The position numbers and the translations under genes are program-made. A stretch of DNA of 64,000 nucleotides from Spirodela intermedia. Its lineage: Eukaryota; Streptophyta; Magnoliopsida; Alismatales; Araceae. The notes under the pieces were generated by a model that had not been told where the DNA came from, ran no database searches, and worked only from the letters and a program-made list of their open reading frames with translations. Shown piece after piece: positions 24,801-38,300 of the stretch. Every line of letters begins with the position of its first letter. The stretch's first letter is position 1. Where the stretch lies: the NCBI GenBank assembly GCA_902729315.2, contig LR746272.1:7087827-7151826 (forward strand), given 5' to 3'.

Positions 24801-27800
24801 TCTTAACGCTACAAGTGATATCTAATAAATGATTTGTAGGAATATTTCGTATCTAGTGAGTAAAATTTCCATAGAGAAACATTTTTTATACATTCATGAC
24901 TGTTGCTGTGGTATTTGTTCAAGTACATAATCCTGCTATATTTTTTTGGTTGACCAACATGACTGTATCAAAAAAAATAGATTTGGGACTTCAAGATGAG
25001 ATAAATATATTCCCATTCAAGATATCATCATTAATGCCCTTTATTTTTATGTACAACATTCAAGAACTAAGAACAAAATGGAAGAAAATAATATAATTTA
25101 AGAGTAATGCATTAATGTTGTAATTGAACAAGCTGCCAATATGATGGTGACTTAGGCGTCAAATAAGGTGGCAAAGGTACTAAGATGACTAGATAGTGAA
25201 ATACCTTGCCCTCTTACATTGTCTTGTTGCCAGGGCAATGATTACGTGTTGCCTGGGGGATTACTAGATCCTGCCTTGGAAACAATGGCCTAAAGCCCTA
25301 TTCTTTTTGATCTTCAGCCTTTAAGATTTAAGGTCTGGTGTATGGCCTCGGAATGACTCATGTGGATGAATGATTATGTGCCATGCACTCATGCCGTATG
25401 AGAGACAACTCCAAATTTTAACTAATTATATGGGGATTTAACCTATCTACATCCCTGCTGATATGAGGGACGCCTGTAGCCTCACCTACACTCCACCTGA
25501 GAATTTTGTCCATGCAGACATACAATGAATTTCACCCTCTTATCAATGCTTATTGCTGCAATGCCGTCCATATTCAGTCTTTTTTTGTTTTTTAAGTGAG
25601 AAAGTAGTTTCTAAAAGTCGATTATTTTTTCAGAACCGTCAGATTCTGCATGGTTTTTCCATATCTTACGTATTAAATCCAATTTTCTTCTTCTACCTGC
25701 TACTTCTAGTAGTGCTGTTTTTTTCTTCATTTCCAAACCCCCACCTCTACCCTCCGAATCATGCTGTGATTTTGCGTTCTTACATACGGATAATTTCAAT
25801 CTTCTATCTGTTGATGTTGTCTTAGATTTCCCTGACTTTCACTTCGGTATTCATTGATGATGCTCCATAACCATTTTTCATTGATCTAGATTAACCTTAT
25901 CTGGATTTCCGTCTCCTTGATCTCAGTATAAGGATTTTCATTTTTAGTCTGAACTTTTCACTCATTTTACAATCTTGATTTCATTTCCCTTTCCTATAGC
26001 ACATGCAAACGTTGATCTTTCATGTAGATTGATGCACCATTCTATACTGCATGGAACCAAAGGAAATGACCTGTTATGGATTCTATAAAAAATATAAAAA
26101 ATGCAACTGGTTTTCAGAAGAAATGTGTACTTAGAGAGATTTTAAATATGTAAAACCATTTGATAGTCTAGCCGGATCGTGCTTTAACATTGAATATTTT
26201 ATTGATGATTCGGAGATTAGTGTTTTTTTTCCATTTCATTATAAACTTTGCGCTGGAAATACCGATGGACTTCGTTAAATACGTCTATGTTTTCCTATTT
26301 TTGGAAATCAATTTTTAGAAATGTTTATTTCCTTGCAGAGCCTCTTGATGGGGAGATTACCATTGCATATGAGACGAATTTGATTGATACAGTGCATAGA
26401 ACATCTGCAGAAAAGAAATTAGCAGAGCAATTGAGAAATAGTAAGTTTTCAAAGCCATCAAATGAATCTCCCATGCGCGGATGTTACTATACGTCTATTC
26501 CAGCTGTTGTCAAATATAAGGGTAAAAGTAGAGAAGAGCTTACTGCGTTGAACCTTGACAAGGTAATGGCTGATTAATTCATACTTGTTACATTTCTAAG
26601 TGGCATATTTGTTATATTTGATAAGGATATTTAGTTTTAGCAAATGTTTGTTACATTGTGGTTTCTAAATATCCATTTTTATGACTTTTCTTATTGCAAC
26701 TCTCTGAATTCGTATTTCATTGCCATTTCAGACACAGTTACTGGAAACTATTCTGACGAAAGAATTTGGAGGTGTAGAAGATCTACTATTGGGGGAACTG
26801 CAGTTCGCTTTCATAGCATTTTTGGTATCCTCTACTGATTAACTTATATCCGTGGTAAAACTAATGCTAAAAAGATTTTGTTTCTCAAAATATTCAGATG
26901 GGCCAATCGCTTCAAGCATTTTATCAGTGGAAATCATTAGTAAGCCTTATATTTAGCTGCACGGAAGCTGTAAGTATCGGATGTCAAGTACTTGCTACAT
27001 TTTCATTTGACACTCATCGTTTTCTGGATATGTATTGATCAAATGACTTCTTTGACGTTATGTTCTTTTTATTCTGACGTTTGCAGCCCTTCCAAACGAG
27101 GACGCATCTGTTCTCAAAGGTATGATTCGGAAATCTTGCTCAAAATACTCATTTTCCTAGATCTCCCAGGAACTGGTTGCCCAGAATGGAAAGATTGTTT
27201 CTTCTCAATTTCTCAAAATCTGAGCATGTACTAACTGCTTCTAGAAAAGGGAACAGCGCTGAGCCTCAGCGCTGTGTTTCTTGGCATAATAAATTAAATC
27301 GCAGAAAGAAAGTTTGACATGATGAAGATGAAAGCCAAAAGGTGAGCATAAAGTGCAAATAAAGAATTTTTGTTTATGATGTCGGGAAGACATAGGAAGT
27401 TCAAATGTCAATGTACTATTAAGACGTATTGTTGTTTACCTTTGTCTTTTTTATTTATGTTCAGACCACCCAAGGGGTTTTTTGGTGTTCTATGGGCAAC
27501 CTTTTGGCATTTATTAGTTACAGGTAGCTATATGCTTGCATTTTTATTATTTTCTACATCCTGCGGCTACATGCTGTAGTTACAGGGAGTTACACATGCC
27601 TTGTTCTTGGTGATATTATTGGGAGATACTTCTGTCACCACATTCGTACGACAAAATCCTCATTGATGCTTAAAAAGCTTTGCTTTACTGCCACTATTTA
27701 CTATAATTGGGAGATCTTCTCAAGTGATGTCCTTAATGGATTCCCAATTGCCCATTCATGTGAGAGTTTCTTTTCTGTGTTTCAAAGAGGGACCTTTGCT

Positions 27801-29165
27801 ATCGATTTTGTTGCTCTTTCTCTCTCACAATCGTACTACTTTTAGCCGGATTTATTTCTATTTTTAACTCTGTCTCATCAGTTTACTCTTTTTTTCCCCC
27901 AGTTTATTAGGGTAATATACTACCAACTGAAGCATGGCTTTCAAAAGAATAACGGAAGCAAGGGTGATGGAGATTTAGGTGTTTCTCTGTCGCTTGATGA
28001 TGCATGGGCCTCAAAAGATAGCTTCTTGAGTCATCATTGCAAGGTATTATTTCCAACCCAACTTAGCATATCCTAGCATTGAAACCCATTCAAGCAGGTG
28101 GAAACATGGGATCGTTGACTCTGACATCATGTTAGGATCGTTGACTCATCCGATTCAAAATCAGTTGGTAATTTATGGAGTAAACCCATCTTTATAATTG
28201 CATGTTGGTATCTATAAAGACCAAAATGGAAAATATTCTAAGCACTGCGAGAGTTTGAGGGCGGCGTTTGCGCCACAAGTGGCCGGATCTCTTTAATATT
28301 TCTACCTTAAATTTATTTTATTCTCTTTTATTTTTCTTCTGATATGTGGCACAGATGGATGAGAAGTTTTCTTCGCTCTATAGATATTTGACCAAAGAGC
28401 GAATGAGAGGACTCATCACTAGCTACGGGTACTTCATACCCGGATCATTTGGTGGCGTCAAGGGTAGATTAATATCGTATTCTTGTTATAAAGTTGACCA
28501 GATCAAAGTCTTAGCTATTGTTATCCGGGTCCCGGATAATTCCTTCATCTGTTTCTTCCATCTCTGACTTGGGTCAAATGTCATCATGCAACAGAGAATA
28601 ACGGATGATTTGTGAAGAACATTCTTCTATGATTTAGACGTGCTCTCTGAAATTCGGCTTCCTGCAGGACTTCTTCTCCTTGGTTGAGCAGGCCCCCGTC
28701 GTCAACGGAGACCTCCTTTCGTGGGTTCGCCGCCGGATCCCTCCTCCCCCCTCTCTCGCGGCGATCCGGCCCGTCGGATGGATCGAACTAGATTGATATT
28801 TTGTCGTTCAATCTCAATCAAGAATTAGTACTCCGACCTTGACCGCGTCTCATACTTGGGTTTTTTTCACATCGTGTAGACGAGGAAGCTGAGGGAGCTT
28901 CTTGAGAGGGAGCTCGGGTGGGATCTCCAGGGCGACCCAGAAGGCGACGTCGGAGACGAGGTTTGCTTCCCACTGCCCTCTGCGTAATCGATCTTCCGGC
29001 GATGTCTGCTGGCAGACATATATAATATGTTCTATTCTTTGCATTAAGCAGATGTCGTCTGAAAGCCAGTCGCCCCGTCCCCTATTTGTTTGTGGTTGGT
29101 TGCAGTATTCCCCCGTCGTCGTACTCCCGGATGAGCTCGGCCCCGGTGAACCATCATTAATTTGA
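18836..29165 (+). CDS. AAR2: AAR2 family protein (U5 snRNP maturation factor)
   Basis: Thirteen exons: 18836-18931, 19946-20028, 21190-21247, 22528-22587, 24362-24491, 26339-26562, 26732-26824, 26898-26969, 27087-27119, 27903-28043, 28668-28724, 28880-28960, 29106-29165, giving about 395 residues. The opening motif LLLLDVP...TLFGIDTQ, then FSVGPLFKGIKMIPPGPHF with YYSPANR, and later ELQFAFIAFLMGQSLQAFYQ (split by an intron), are AAR2 hallmarks. AAR2 binds Prp8 during U5 snRNP assembly and keeps Brr2 away until the particle matures in the nucleus. The gene is intron-rich and long (10.3 kb), with introns up to 1.85 kb. The final exon start is less sure: the acceptor before TATTCC (29106) was chosen because YSPVV aligns with the family C-terminus, but an upstream acceptor at about 29051 is also in frame. 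Confidence 0.92.
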
Positions 29166-29765
29166 CTGATCTTGTCCCGTGCTGCCCTGGCCCGCCCCGG
29201 GAGCGAGCACGGCATCCCCTAACAGCGCGCTGCATGCTCAGGTGCTCAATGAAGGAATGTGAGAGGTGATGATGAACACAAACTCTCTCTCTCTCGATAT
29301 ATATATATATATATATATATAAATATAATATCTGCTTGTAAGTCTTCCCCGCTCCCACGTGCCGAGAGTTTTCTCCAAGAGTCAAAGGTGTGGGAGGGAC
29401 AACACTTCGGGAGGCTCTCCCGACTGCGCTTCGCTGTTGTTAGACTGCCTTTTGAAGGACAACCTCCCCGGAATAGAATAGAATACTCTCATCTCGTCCC
29501 TGCTTACTCACTGCGTCTCTTTCTCTCTCTATTCTGTCCTCTATTCTCTCTCTTTCTGGTTCTGGCTGTCTGTCTCTCTCCGGCAGGGGGGGCCGGGGGG
29601 GGACTCATCATCATGTGGCTCGCCGCAATATCCTGCCCGATAAAGAAAGGCATGACTGCAACCTGTTCACCCCACCCACCACCACCACCCATTCACCACC
29701 TTCCTTTCAATAAAAAGGCAATTTTACCCGTTCACACGACCAACCCCACCACAAATCCCTCGGAG

Positions 29766-29808
<43 letters not shown>

Positions 29809-30326
29809 TTGGTTCTTTGGCTCTATGGCCCTCTCTCTCTCTCTCCTGCGGCGGTTCTTGGACAAGCAGAAGGCGGTAGTCTGGCTGCCGACGGGGGATT
29901 TGTATAATGGAATCCGCACAGTGTGGGGGACATGACGATTACAGCAGGCAAGTAAAGAGTCGACCCGTTTCCTTCCGCCTAGCGCCACGGCAGGCAAGGC
30001 TAAAAAGAATGAAAAAAAAAAGAGCACGGCGTGGGGCAGCAGCCGCGCACTCATCGGAATGCGTTCCCACCCCCCCCCCCGGCTTTGAATGAGTGACTAC
30101 AGGAAGTAAATGCCGTAGCGTAGAGAGAGGAACAGAGAGAAAGAGGTAGTCAACACCCAGAAGATTAATAACTGGGGGGCTATTCTTAAAACAGCGGTAA
30201 AAGTAGTAAAAGTCGGCGTCGAACCAGACCCGGACGATCGACCCATCCATGAACGACGAAGAACACAGCACCTACAGTCATGCCCGCTCTCCCTCTCGCT
30301 GGGGGTCAGGGTCGGTCCTCTTTACA
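29166..30326. other. Convergent 3' region between AAR2 and HIPP
   Basis: The 3' ends of AAR2 (+) and HIPP (-) face each other here. The stretch has a (TA)n tract (29297-29320), a CT array (29769-29800) and shorter CT runs. No coding region is supported; open frames here follow the CT repeats. Confidence 0.6.
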
Positions 30327-32121
30327 TTACATGACAGCGCAGCTGTGGGTGTTCTCGTCGCTGAAGAGATGGGCGCCATAGTCGCCGGCGCCGCTGCTGC
30401 TGCCACCCTCTGCCGAAGAGGAGGCATATTGATGAGGGTAGTAATGGGACGGCGTCGGCGGCGGCGGGCAGAAGGCGGAGGAGGCGTAGAAGCCGGTGTA
30501 GGAGGGAGCAACCAGCGGGGACCGGTGGTACATCATCTGCGGCTGCCCCTGCGCCTGCGCGGCGGCGTACCGGCCACCCTCCGGCGCCATCATCATCATC
30601 CCCGTCGCACCGTGCCGACCCATGTTCATGCCCCCCATGCCGCCGGCGGCAAGGTGCCCCTGCTGCTGTTGCGCCTGCTGCAGGTTCATCATCATCGGCG
30701 ACGGCAGCCCATGTCCGCCCATGCCCGCGAAGGGCGGCGCCCCCGGGTGGTGGTGCTGCGAGAAGGGCAGCCCGAAGCCGCCGCCCATCGCCGGCGCCGG
30801 CGCCGGCGGGTTGCTTTGGTTGTGGTGGTTCATCTTGCCGAATCCAACTACCTTGCCGCCCCCCCCGCCGGTGGGGTGCTTCATTACTGGCTGGTGGCCG
30901 GCGACGGGGTTGCCGCCGCCACCGCCGCCGCCCTTCTTCTTGCCTACGGCGGCGGGGTTGGCAGGGGGGTTGTTCTTCTTGGGGGCACTTTGGTTGTTCC
31001 CCTCGCTGAGGAGATTGATCTGGTTGATCTTGTTGGTGAGGAAGGCGAGGTCGTCGTCCTCGTCGTCGAAGTCGTCGTCCTCGTCCTCCTCGTCGTAGCC
31101 GTCCTCGTCAGAGCTGAAGGACGGCGGTGCCGCCTTCTTGTGCTGGTTCTTGAAGGCCTGGAGCCCTTTGATCAGGTTCTGCTTCTGCTGGTCCTTGGTG
31201 TTTTTCACGGCGGCGGCCTGCTGCTGCTGCTGCTGCTGCTGCTTCTTCTTGCTCAGCTGATGCTGCGGTGGCGCCGCCGGTGGCTTGTTCTGCCCTGCGG
31301 GCTTCTGGGACCAGAGTTCCGCGTGCTTGCCGGACTTGACCAGCCTCTTGATCAGCGCCGCCGAGTCCACATTCCCTGAGACGGTGACCTTCTGGTTCTC
31401 TGCGTCTATGGCGACGGTGTACACTCCTGAACCACATGAGAATGGGGAGGAAGAAGAGGACGAAGACAGGCCGAGAACCAGTGAATCCACACGATGCAGA
31501 GCCGAAAATAGAAACCACTGCCAGGGCTTGACAAGCTTTTCCCATCTCGTGAAACCCAGAAGATTTTCAGGGGCTCAAGGTGGAAGACGATGAAAACGAA
31601 AAACCCTAACGTGATCTATCCAGAAGGGCGTCATCTACAGTAACTTAGAATTAAAAATAAATAAAAACCGAACAAAAGCAGCAGATCCGTGCTCATCCAG
31701 AAGATGTGAACCAGAGGAGGGGAAAAGTAACCAGAAAAGAGACAGGAGACCCCGGTTCCCCACCAAGAGAGAAGACTAGGATCTTTCCGCTCACCATTAA
31801 AGCCCCCAAACGATCGACAGAAATGCCGCTCCCTCAATTCATGGGCTTCGGGGGATCGTTATTAAACCGGGTTGACGGGATGAACTCTACCCATTCAGTG
31901 AAAATAGGGGGAAAATAAAAAGGCATTCATCAAGAGAGAGAGGGAAACGAACATGCAGAGAGGGAGATAGAGAGAGAGGGAGGTAGAAGGGGGAGATCGG
32001 GGCTACCTTCGATCTTCTGAAGCAGTTTCTTCACCTCCTGCTTGCAACCGTCACAGTGTATGTGCACTCGGAGGACGACGGTCTGAAAGAAAATCAACAG
32101 ACGAGCGGCTCAATTTGCGCC

Positions 32122-32174
<53 letters not shown>

Positions 32175-32309
32175 GAGAGAAAGAGAGAGGGGTGGGGGAG
32201 GAGAGAGGAGAGCTCATGGGGGAGGGAGATAGAGAGAGGGAGGGAGAGGAGACGGGAGGGATGGAGGGACCTGGATCTTGAGGAGCTTAAAGTCTTCATC
32301 TTTAGTCAT
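30327..32309 (-). CDS. Heavy-metal-associated isoprenylated plant protein (HIPP)
   Basis: Three exons on the minus strand (32309-32271, 32082-32007, 31426-30327) encode 404 residues. An HMA domain covers about 14-77 with the metal-binding pair C23-x2-C26 (HCDGC) and the [15 protein letters not shown] strand. It is followed by a glutamine run (about 101-108), an acidic tract (about 145-164, [13 protein letters not shown]), glycine-rich blocks (from about 204), and a long M/G/P/H-rich tail. The C-terminal CAVM (401-404) is a CaaX box; a final M usually means farnesylation. The short first exon ([13 protein letters not shown]) and long third exon match the HIPP32-37 type. Such proteins bind metals or partner proteins at membranes or in the nucleus, often in stress or heavy-metal responses. 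The exact paralogue is not resolved. Confidence 0.92.
32123..32268. repeat. GA/CT tract inside HIPP intron 1
   Basis: Almost the whole 188-base intron 1 (32083-32270) is GA-rich on the plus strand, and so CT-rich in the HIPP transcript. It forms a very long polypyrimidine tract leading to the acceptor at 32083. Confidence 0.85.
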
Positions 32310-33373
32310 TTCCACTGCTGCCGTCGGCTGCTGCTGCCGTCGGAGAACACAAAAAACAAAAGGGGAAAATCTCGCTGCAAAGGAGGAGGAGAGAGGGGGG
32401 GGGACTAATGCGAAGCCACCGCCACCCCCACTTCAGTGCTGCTGCTCCTGCTCCTGCTCCGCCTGGTGGTAATGAAAAGGGGTTGTTGCATGGGAGCCCT
32501 CCCCCCAGTGCCCCCCCCCTCTCGCTCTTCTTCTTCAATAAGATTCTCTCTCTCCTCTCTCTATTCCCTCTCTCCTCTCTCTCTCTCTATCTCTCTCTCG
32601 TAACGAGCAAACCACATGGGCGCGTTCCTCAGCGGTCGAGTTAGGGAAACATTTAAAAAGGTGGGGAGCGTCTGCCACCTTCGCCGGTGAAGTCCATCCA
32701 ACGACCAAGAGGACGGAGCCTTTCGGAGGGATATATCTAGAGAGAGAGAGAGAGAGAGATTGTTGTGCTGATTTGACGTCCAATAGTGGGTAGTGCAAGA
32801 AATTAGACTTCCGATAAGGAGATGAGCTCAACAGCGACTTGACAGGAGCGAGGCAGGGCCCCTCTCTCTCTCTCTCTCTCTCCCCACGCGGCGCTCCCTG
32901 CTGTAATCCTCTTCTACTCACACCCTTTACTACCACCACCCTCTCTCGTCCTGTCTGCTGGCCTCTTCCTTGCAAGTACGGTTTTCTCGTGAGCCGGAAA
33001 GAGATAGAGAGAGAGAGAGAGAGCGGTCGCTGCCTCTGAAGCTTCTCTCCCAAAACTCGTCCATCTTTTCTAAAAAAACATTCCATCCGTCCACCCCGCC
33101 CGTCACCTGCACCCTCTCTCTCTCTCTCTCTTTCTCTTCTCTCTCTAAATCTGTTGAATCCTCGTCGTTCAAGGAGGCTCATAAATCCCGGGGGGAGGGG
33201 AGGGGGGATGTATGACCGTGCGAAGCTGATCTGAGAACATCGAGCGACAGGTGCAAGTCGGCCCTTTCTCCTCCCCATCCTCTCCCTCTACGTGGAGATT
33301 CAGGCTGACCTCGACCCCATAAAGACGAAGCCGCATGAAGATTAGACGAACATAGAAAGAGGTAGATAGAGAG

Positions 33374-33405
<32 letters not shown>

Positions 33406-35390
33406 CCGTAGAGTTCCAGGTTCCGTGCTCGCGATTCCCTTTGAACACCGCAAAAGCGGCGGTGGGGAGAGAGAGGAAAGGTGGGGGTGACCTAGGACGT
33501 TTGACTCGGCCATTTCCGGTCGCTGTAGGATGTGACTGACGGTGGAGAGCAGCCCGATCTAACTGCGACAGCCATGGCTGTCGCAGATAGAGGGAGGATA
33601 CTGGTGGCGCCGTTACTCTCTCCCGCCCCACCCTTTAATGTATGCCCTCCCCTGCTGCCCCCGTGCTCGCCGGCGGAGACCAGTTAACTCTCTCTCTCTC
33701 TCTTCCTGGACGGCTCCAGACGAGTTGTCGGGACGCGGAGGAAGGAGGGAGAAGAAGACCCCAGAGATATTGCAGAGGTTATGAGGGTGGAGTGGACGGA
33801 GAGGACGGAGACGACGCCTAGTCAAGCCTTCTTGCGTCCTCGCCGGTGTCGTCACCTCCGGCGGCCATGATTGCCGCCCGCTGCTCTGCTGAAGCTCTCT
33901 CTCTCTCTCGCTCGCTCGCTCTAAGGGAAAGCACAGGGCCTGTACTAGTGGCCTCCCTTATTTACGACTGAAGCGCCGCCCATCGACGTGACGGTGCATG
34001 GTGAGCTAAACTCAGAAAATATTTTGCTAAATTTGCTACTATTACTGCGCGCCCAATGCGGCAGTAATCTGGGGGCAGGATTACACTTGACAGTGGGGTA
34101 ATCTCGCCCGATACGTGTGGGAGCAAAGGTTGACTTCAGATCCGACGTGGCCGAGCTCAAGAGGAACGTCGTCGAAGTTCAGCCTTCGTGATTTCACGCA
34201 TATATTTTCTAGACCTCAAATGCGGTGGTGCAATTTTGGAGAGAGAGAGAGAGAGAGGCTGGCCTGTACTGGTAAATCCCTGACGACAAAGACCGTTTGG
34301 CCTGGTTCTCTCATGCACGGTCAACACGTGTTGCACTAACTCGAAACTTTTTAGGATAGGTCCATAGTACCCCTGAGTTACGTGGCCGTCGGAGGTAGGG
34401 AAGGGAGCGACGGGAAGAAGATGGTCCACCGTCACGGACCCGAGATGGGCATTAAATGAGCATTTATAACCAGTTACAGGCCTCCTCGGGGAGTACCGTC
34501 GACGCACGTGAGATCTGCACGTGCTTCCGGCGCACGTGACACCCCCCTCCTCTTTCTCCTCGGATGCCCCCTACTGTCCTCGACCGGAGAGGACATGTCG
34601 GCAGCTTCCGAGTCGGAGCCAGCCAATCGGCAGGTGAGCTCACCGCCCCGACTAGCCGTTGCATCCCGACTCGCTCCTGGGGTGGGGCGCACGTGAGAGC
34701 AGAAAACGTGACCTGCCCCCACGTACTCGTCGCAGCAAGGTTGCGCCATTATCAACCTCCTCGTCGTCAGTAGATAGCACGAGCTAAGGGCTACATACAG
34801 AGTGAGAGATGGAGATAGAGAGAGAGAGAAAGAGATATGTAGATAACAGAGAGAGAGAGAGAGAAAGGGGGGGGGGGGCGTGTTAGGGGTTATCTTCCGT
34901 TCGAGAGGGCCAACAACTCCACGGTGAGTTGTCAGGATAGGGGCGCCGTCGGTAGCCAAATCTGGCCAGACGCAGGCAGCAGGGTCTCAGGGTCACATGG
35001 CGCCGGAGACCCGAGAGGACGAACGCCCCTTGGTGAGAAGAGGCGGGGGAGGCTCTGTGCTTCTCTCTCTAACTCTCTCTCTCTCTCTCTAACATTGGGT
35101 AGGGAGAAGGGGGGGAGGGGGGCAAATATAATTCGGCGCAGAGGATGTCGAGCCATGGGAGCCCCGGTGGGCCTTCCCGGCCCACCAATAATTCGCCAGG
35201 CAGCCCCAATCATAGACATCTTTTAGACTTTTCAAAGTCCTGTCCTGAATGGGCCGAGCCCAAAAATCGAAAAATTACTTTTGGGCCATTCCCCATTAGC
35301 AAGAGAGAGCGAGTAGCAACTGCTTAGATTCACGGTAGAAGCCCTCTTTCCTATTTGGAAAACATCCGACATGAAACGAGGAAAGAGGGC
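32310..35390. other. HIPP upstream region, GA/CT-rich with G-boxes
   Basis: No coding gene is recognised in 3.1 kb between the HIPP start and the RRP40 stop. GA or CT tracts occur at about 32741-32759, 32863-32882, 33003-33022, 33115-33132, 33379-33406, 33687-33703, 34230-34257, 34815-34865 and 35063-35092. A cluster of CACGTG motifs lies at 34325-34695. Open frames here are driven by the repeats. Confidence 0.55.
34325..34695. promoter_or_regulatory. Cluster of five G-box (CACGTG) motifs
   Basis: Perfect CACGTG palindromes sit at 34325-34330, 34505-34510, 34518-34523, 34533-34538 and 34690-34695; three fall within 34 bases. Extra ACGTG cores follow at about 34706. G-boxes and ACGT elements bind bZIP (ABA-response) and bHLH/PIF factors. 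The nearest start codon downstream in any orientation is HIPP, about 2 kb away on the minus strand, so this may be a distal element or the promoter of an unseen transcript. Confidence 0.5.
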
Positions 35391-38300
35391 TCAGCTGAGA
35401 GCGGGGCTCTGCAGGAGCTTCTCCACCAGGATCCTCTGCTGCACGCCGCTCAGAGACTCCGAGCTCATCAGCGCGTTGGCGATGGCGACGATCGTCTTCG
35501 GAGAGGAGGCGTTGACCTGTGGGGGGTCCGCCGTCAGAGAGTCAAAGGGTTTGACCGGAGGGCGGTCTACGGAATCAGATAGATTTTTCATAATCCGAAG
35601 ATCATACCCAAACGCGGCCGTTAAACCCGACGGCGATCTCGAAGGAGAGCCTCTTCCCGAGGGCCTCGAGAACAGGGCAGGCCGGAGATCCCAGCAACCT
35701 GAAAGCAAAATGTCTTGTTTTGAGAGGAAATTCTTGGTTGAACAGCGGAGAGTAGAGGAGACGAGGGCGAATCATCTCACATGCGGCACAGTCCAGTTGA
35801 CGATTCGAACATGTAGCCGCCCTTCAGCGGGCCGAACTCCGCGGCTTTCCCGCCGGCTAGCAAAGCAGGGAGGAAAGGAAATTCGCCACAAGGTCAGTCA
35901 GTCAGTCAGTCAGTCAGTCAGTCAGTCGTGGCGAACTAAATCTCCCCAAACAAAAAATGGTTCAAGCTTGTAGTGACTACCATCAGTGCATGATAGCTCA
36001 GGATTCATGCCAGTATTTGCTTTCACCACCCTGACATAGAGAAGGGTGCCCACCTGTCATATAAATGACACATCCGTGATATAACCAAAGTTGTAGAGCA
36101 AACTGCGCGTATTTATGGAGGATACTAATCAATAAGCCAATCTACAACATCAAGATTATATCTATATATATATATATATATATATATAGGTTGACCAGCT
36201 ATAGGGTTTACAGCATCCACACCCAGCAGCCTTTTCAACGTAGAGAAGGAGGTGGCAGATAAGTTCTTGAGGACAGACAGAAATGAGATTGGAAGACAGA
36301 TCGCCCGGCCAATCTCAAGTCAGCTTCGACTGCCCAAATTCAATTACCCTTGACGCGCAGACGACTCTTTTTCCCTTCTCTTCCCTCTGCTCTTCTTATT
36401 TTCTTGCTGCTCTCCCTTATTACTGGATTCCTTGCTTTCTGGTGAAGATTATTCATCAGCATAGGAAGGTGGGTTGGCAAAATTAAATTACATTCTGTTG
36501 TCATGCTTTCGTCCTACAGCTTCCATCCTTAATTCTATGGTTACTTTCCCCAGAGCATCTTAGTAGATGAACTAAGATTAAAAAATAAATTAACGAGCAT
36601 AATAAAGAGGCTTTTCATGCTACCTAATCCAAAGTCACAAGGTCAATGGTGGAAGAGCGAACGAGTTAATGAGAAAAACACTTTGGAAGGCGAATTAGGT
36701 ACCTCAAACTTGGGTATGTTCCGTCTTGTTCCTCCTTCAAATGCTAGTACAGGTAGATAAGCTAGAGTGGGGCCCTTTATGTCCACCAAAAAGTTCTGAC
36801 CATAGAAAAGCAAGACATAAAATATCATATGACACATGCTGTCTTATGGCGCAGAAAGATAAGCAAACAAGTGGCTTTGAAATCAACCACCGAATTTATA
36901 GGATGTTAAGTTCTAGGAATCACCTAGGGGCGTTCATAGGTTAAACAGAGAAACTAAAAATGATCCATATCTTTTCACAGACAAGGTAATATCAAATGGC
37001 ATGGTATTAAATAACTATCAACTAATATCAGTTGCTCCCATCCCTTCTAAAAATGATGGCACCACACGAGGCATGAAAGCACGCTCTAATAAACCAAATA
37101 CACTCTGGTGTGCTCTGAACACTCTGAATAACACTCACAGGGGACTCTGAGATAACTCCAAGCCCCAGGCCCAAGTTTTGTCTTCACAAGCTCAATACCC
37201 TTGTTCCAAACCTTTGATTTTCACTGATCAAAACTGGTATATTTCTTGAAAGTGGAAAGTACTGTGATCCATGAGCACTATCCAAAGACCACAAAAAAAA
37301 ATTAATGTGCATCAGTCCCCTCCTTACTCGTTCGTCACTCACGCTATTTTGCCTCGTCACCAACCCACTTAAGAACGTAAAACACCTTATCCCTTTTCTT
37401 TCGCTGAGTGAGTTGAACTCCTGAGAGAAACCTTTCTCCATGTCTTCTCTTGCTAGTGAAGATAATTCTGAAGCAGAAAGAACTCCACAAATTCCAGAAA
37501 ACAAGTGATTTTTGAGGTAACTAAAAAATGAATATGGAATATACCCACTAACTCCCATCATACAGACGTACAACACTTAGAGCTGACATTGGATTGAGGA
37601 TTGCCAATTCTGGCTCAAATCGGCATGTTCAGATCATAATTGGCCGATGTTCCCACCAAATTGGACTCCCTCATATCTGATAAGGAATATGTCCACTAAA
37701 CAAAAGAAACAATCTCAATGGATCCATCTTATGATGCAAATTATTTCATAATATTTCAATGGATCAGAAAACACCACAAGTTGTTAAAACTTAAACAATA
37801 AAAAAAGGGGAAATGGTTCACTTAGAGCCAAACAGTAAAAAGCCCAAGAAGGTAAAAGAAAAAAAATGCATTTTCTTCATCCAAGGTGGCAGTGTAGAAA
37901 TAGCACAACATAAACAATTAACTCCTTCAAGCCTAAGAATTCAAGCAGAGCATGTGCAAGCCTACGTATCAAGTTTCTGCAACAAAATTCAAATGCAGTA
38001 ACGACTACCCTCCATTAGACACCAAATATTTTGTCATACACAGCAGAGCTGACATACCACCACAAAAACGCCAAGCCTCTAAGCGAACTATGGCAAGAAA
38101 ATCAAATGTTATAGAACAGATGAAGATGGACTCACATCTGGTCTACAGTCAGCCACGATGCCAAGAATCGTATCCCCAGCAGATGGTATGTACTGCACGA
38201 CAATTAGAAAAAACAGTGCAATTCCGTGAATTATTTAAAATATCTAAAATAAGTTGAGTTAATATATCCAAAATAGGATATAAGTCATTTTAAAATAATT

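Noticed and set aside
28355-28466. Possible extra AAR2 exon (MDEKFSSLYRYLTK...)
   Set aside because: It has a good acceptor, but its only fitting donor would break the frame, and joining HHCK directly to DFFSLV matches the family.
30249-31379. Plus-strand frame of 376 codons
   Set aside because: It is the antisense of the GC-rich HIPP exon 3, whose minus-strand HMA domain and CaaX end are unmistakable.
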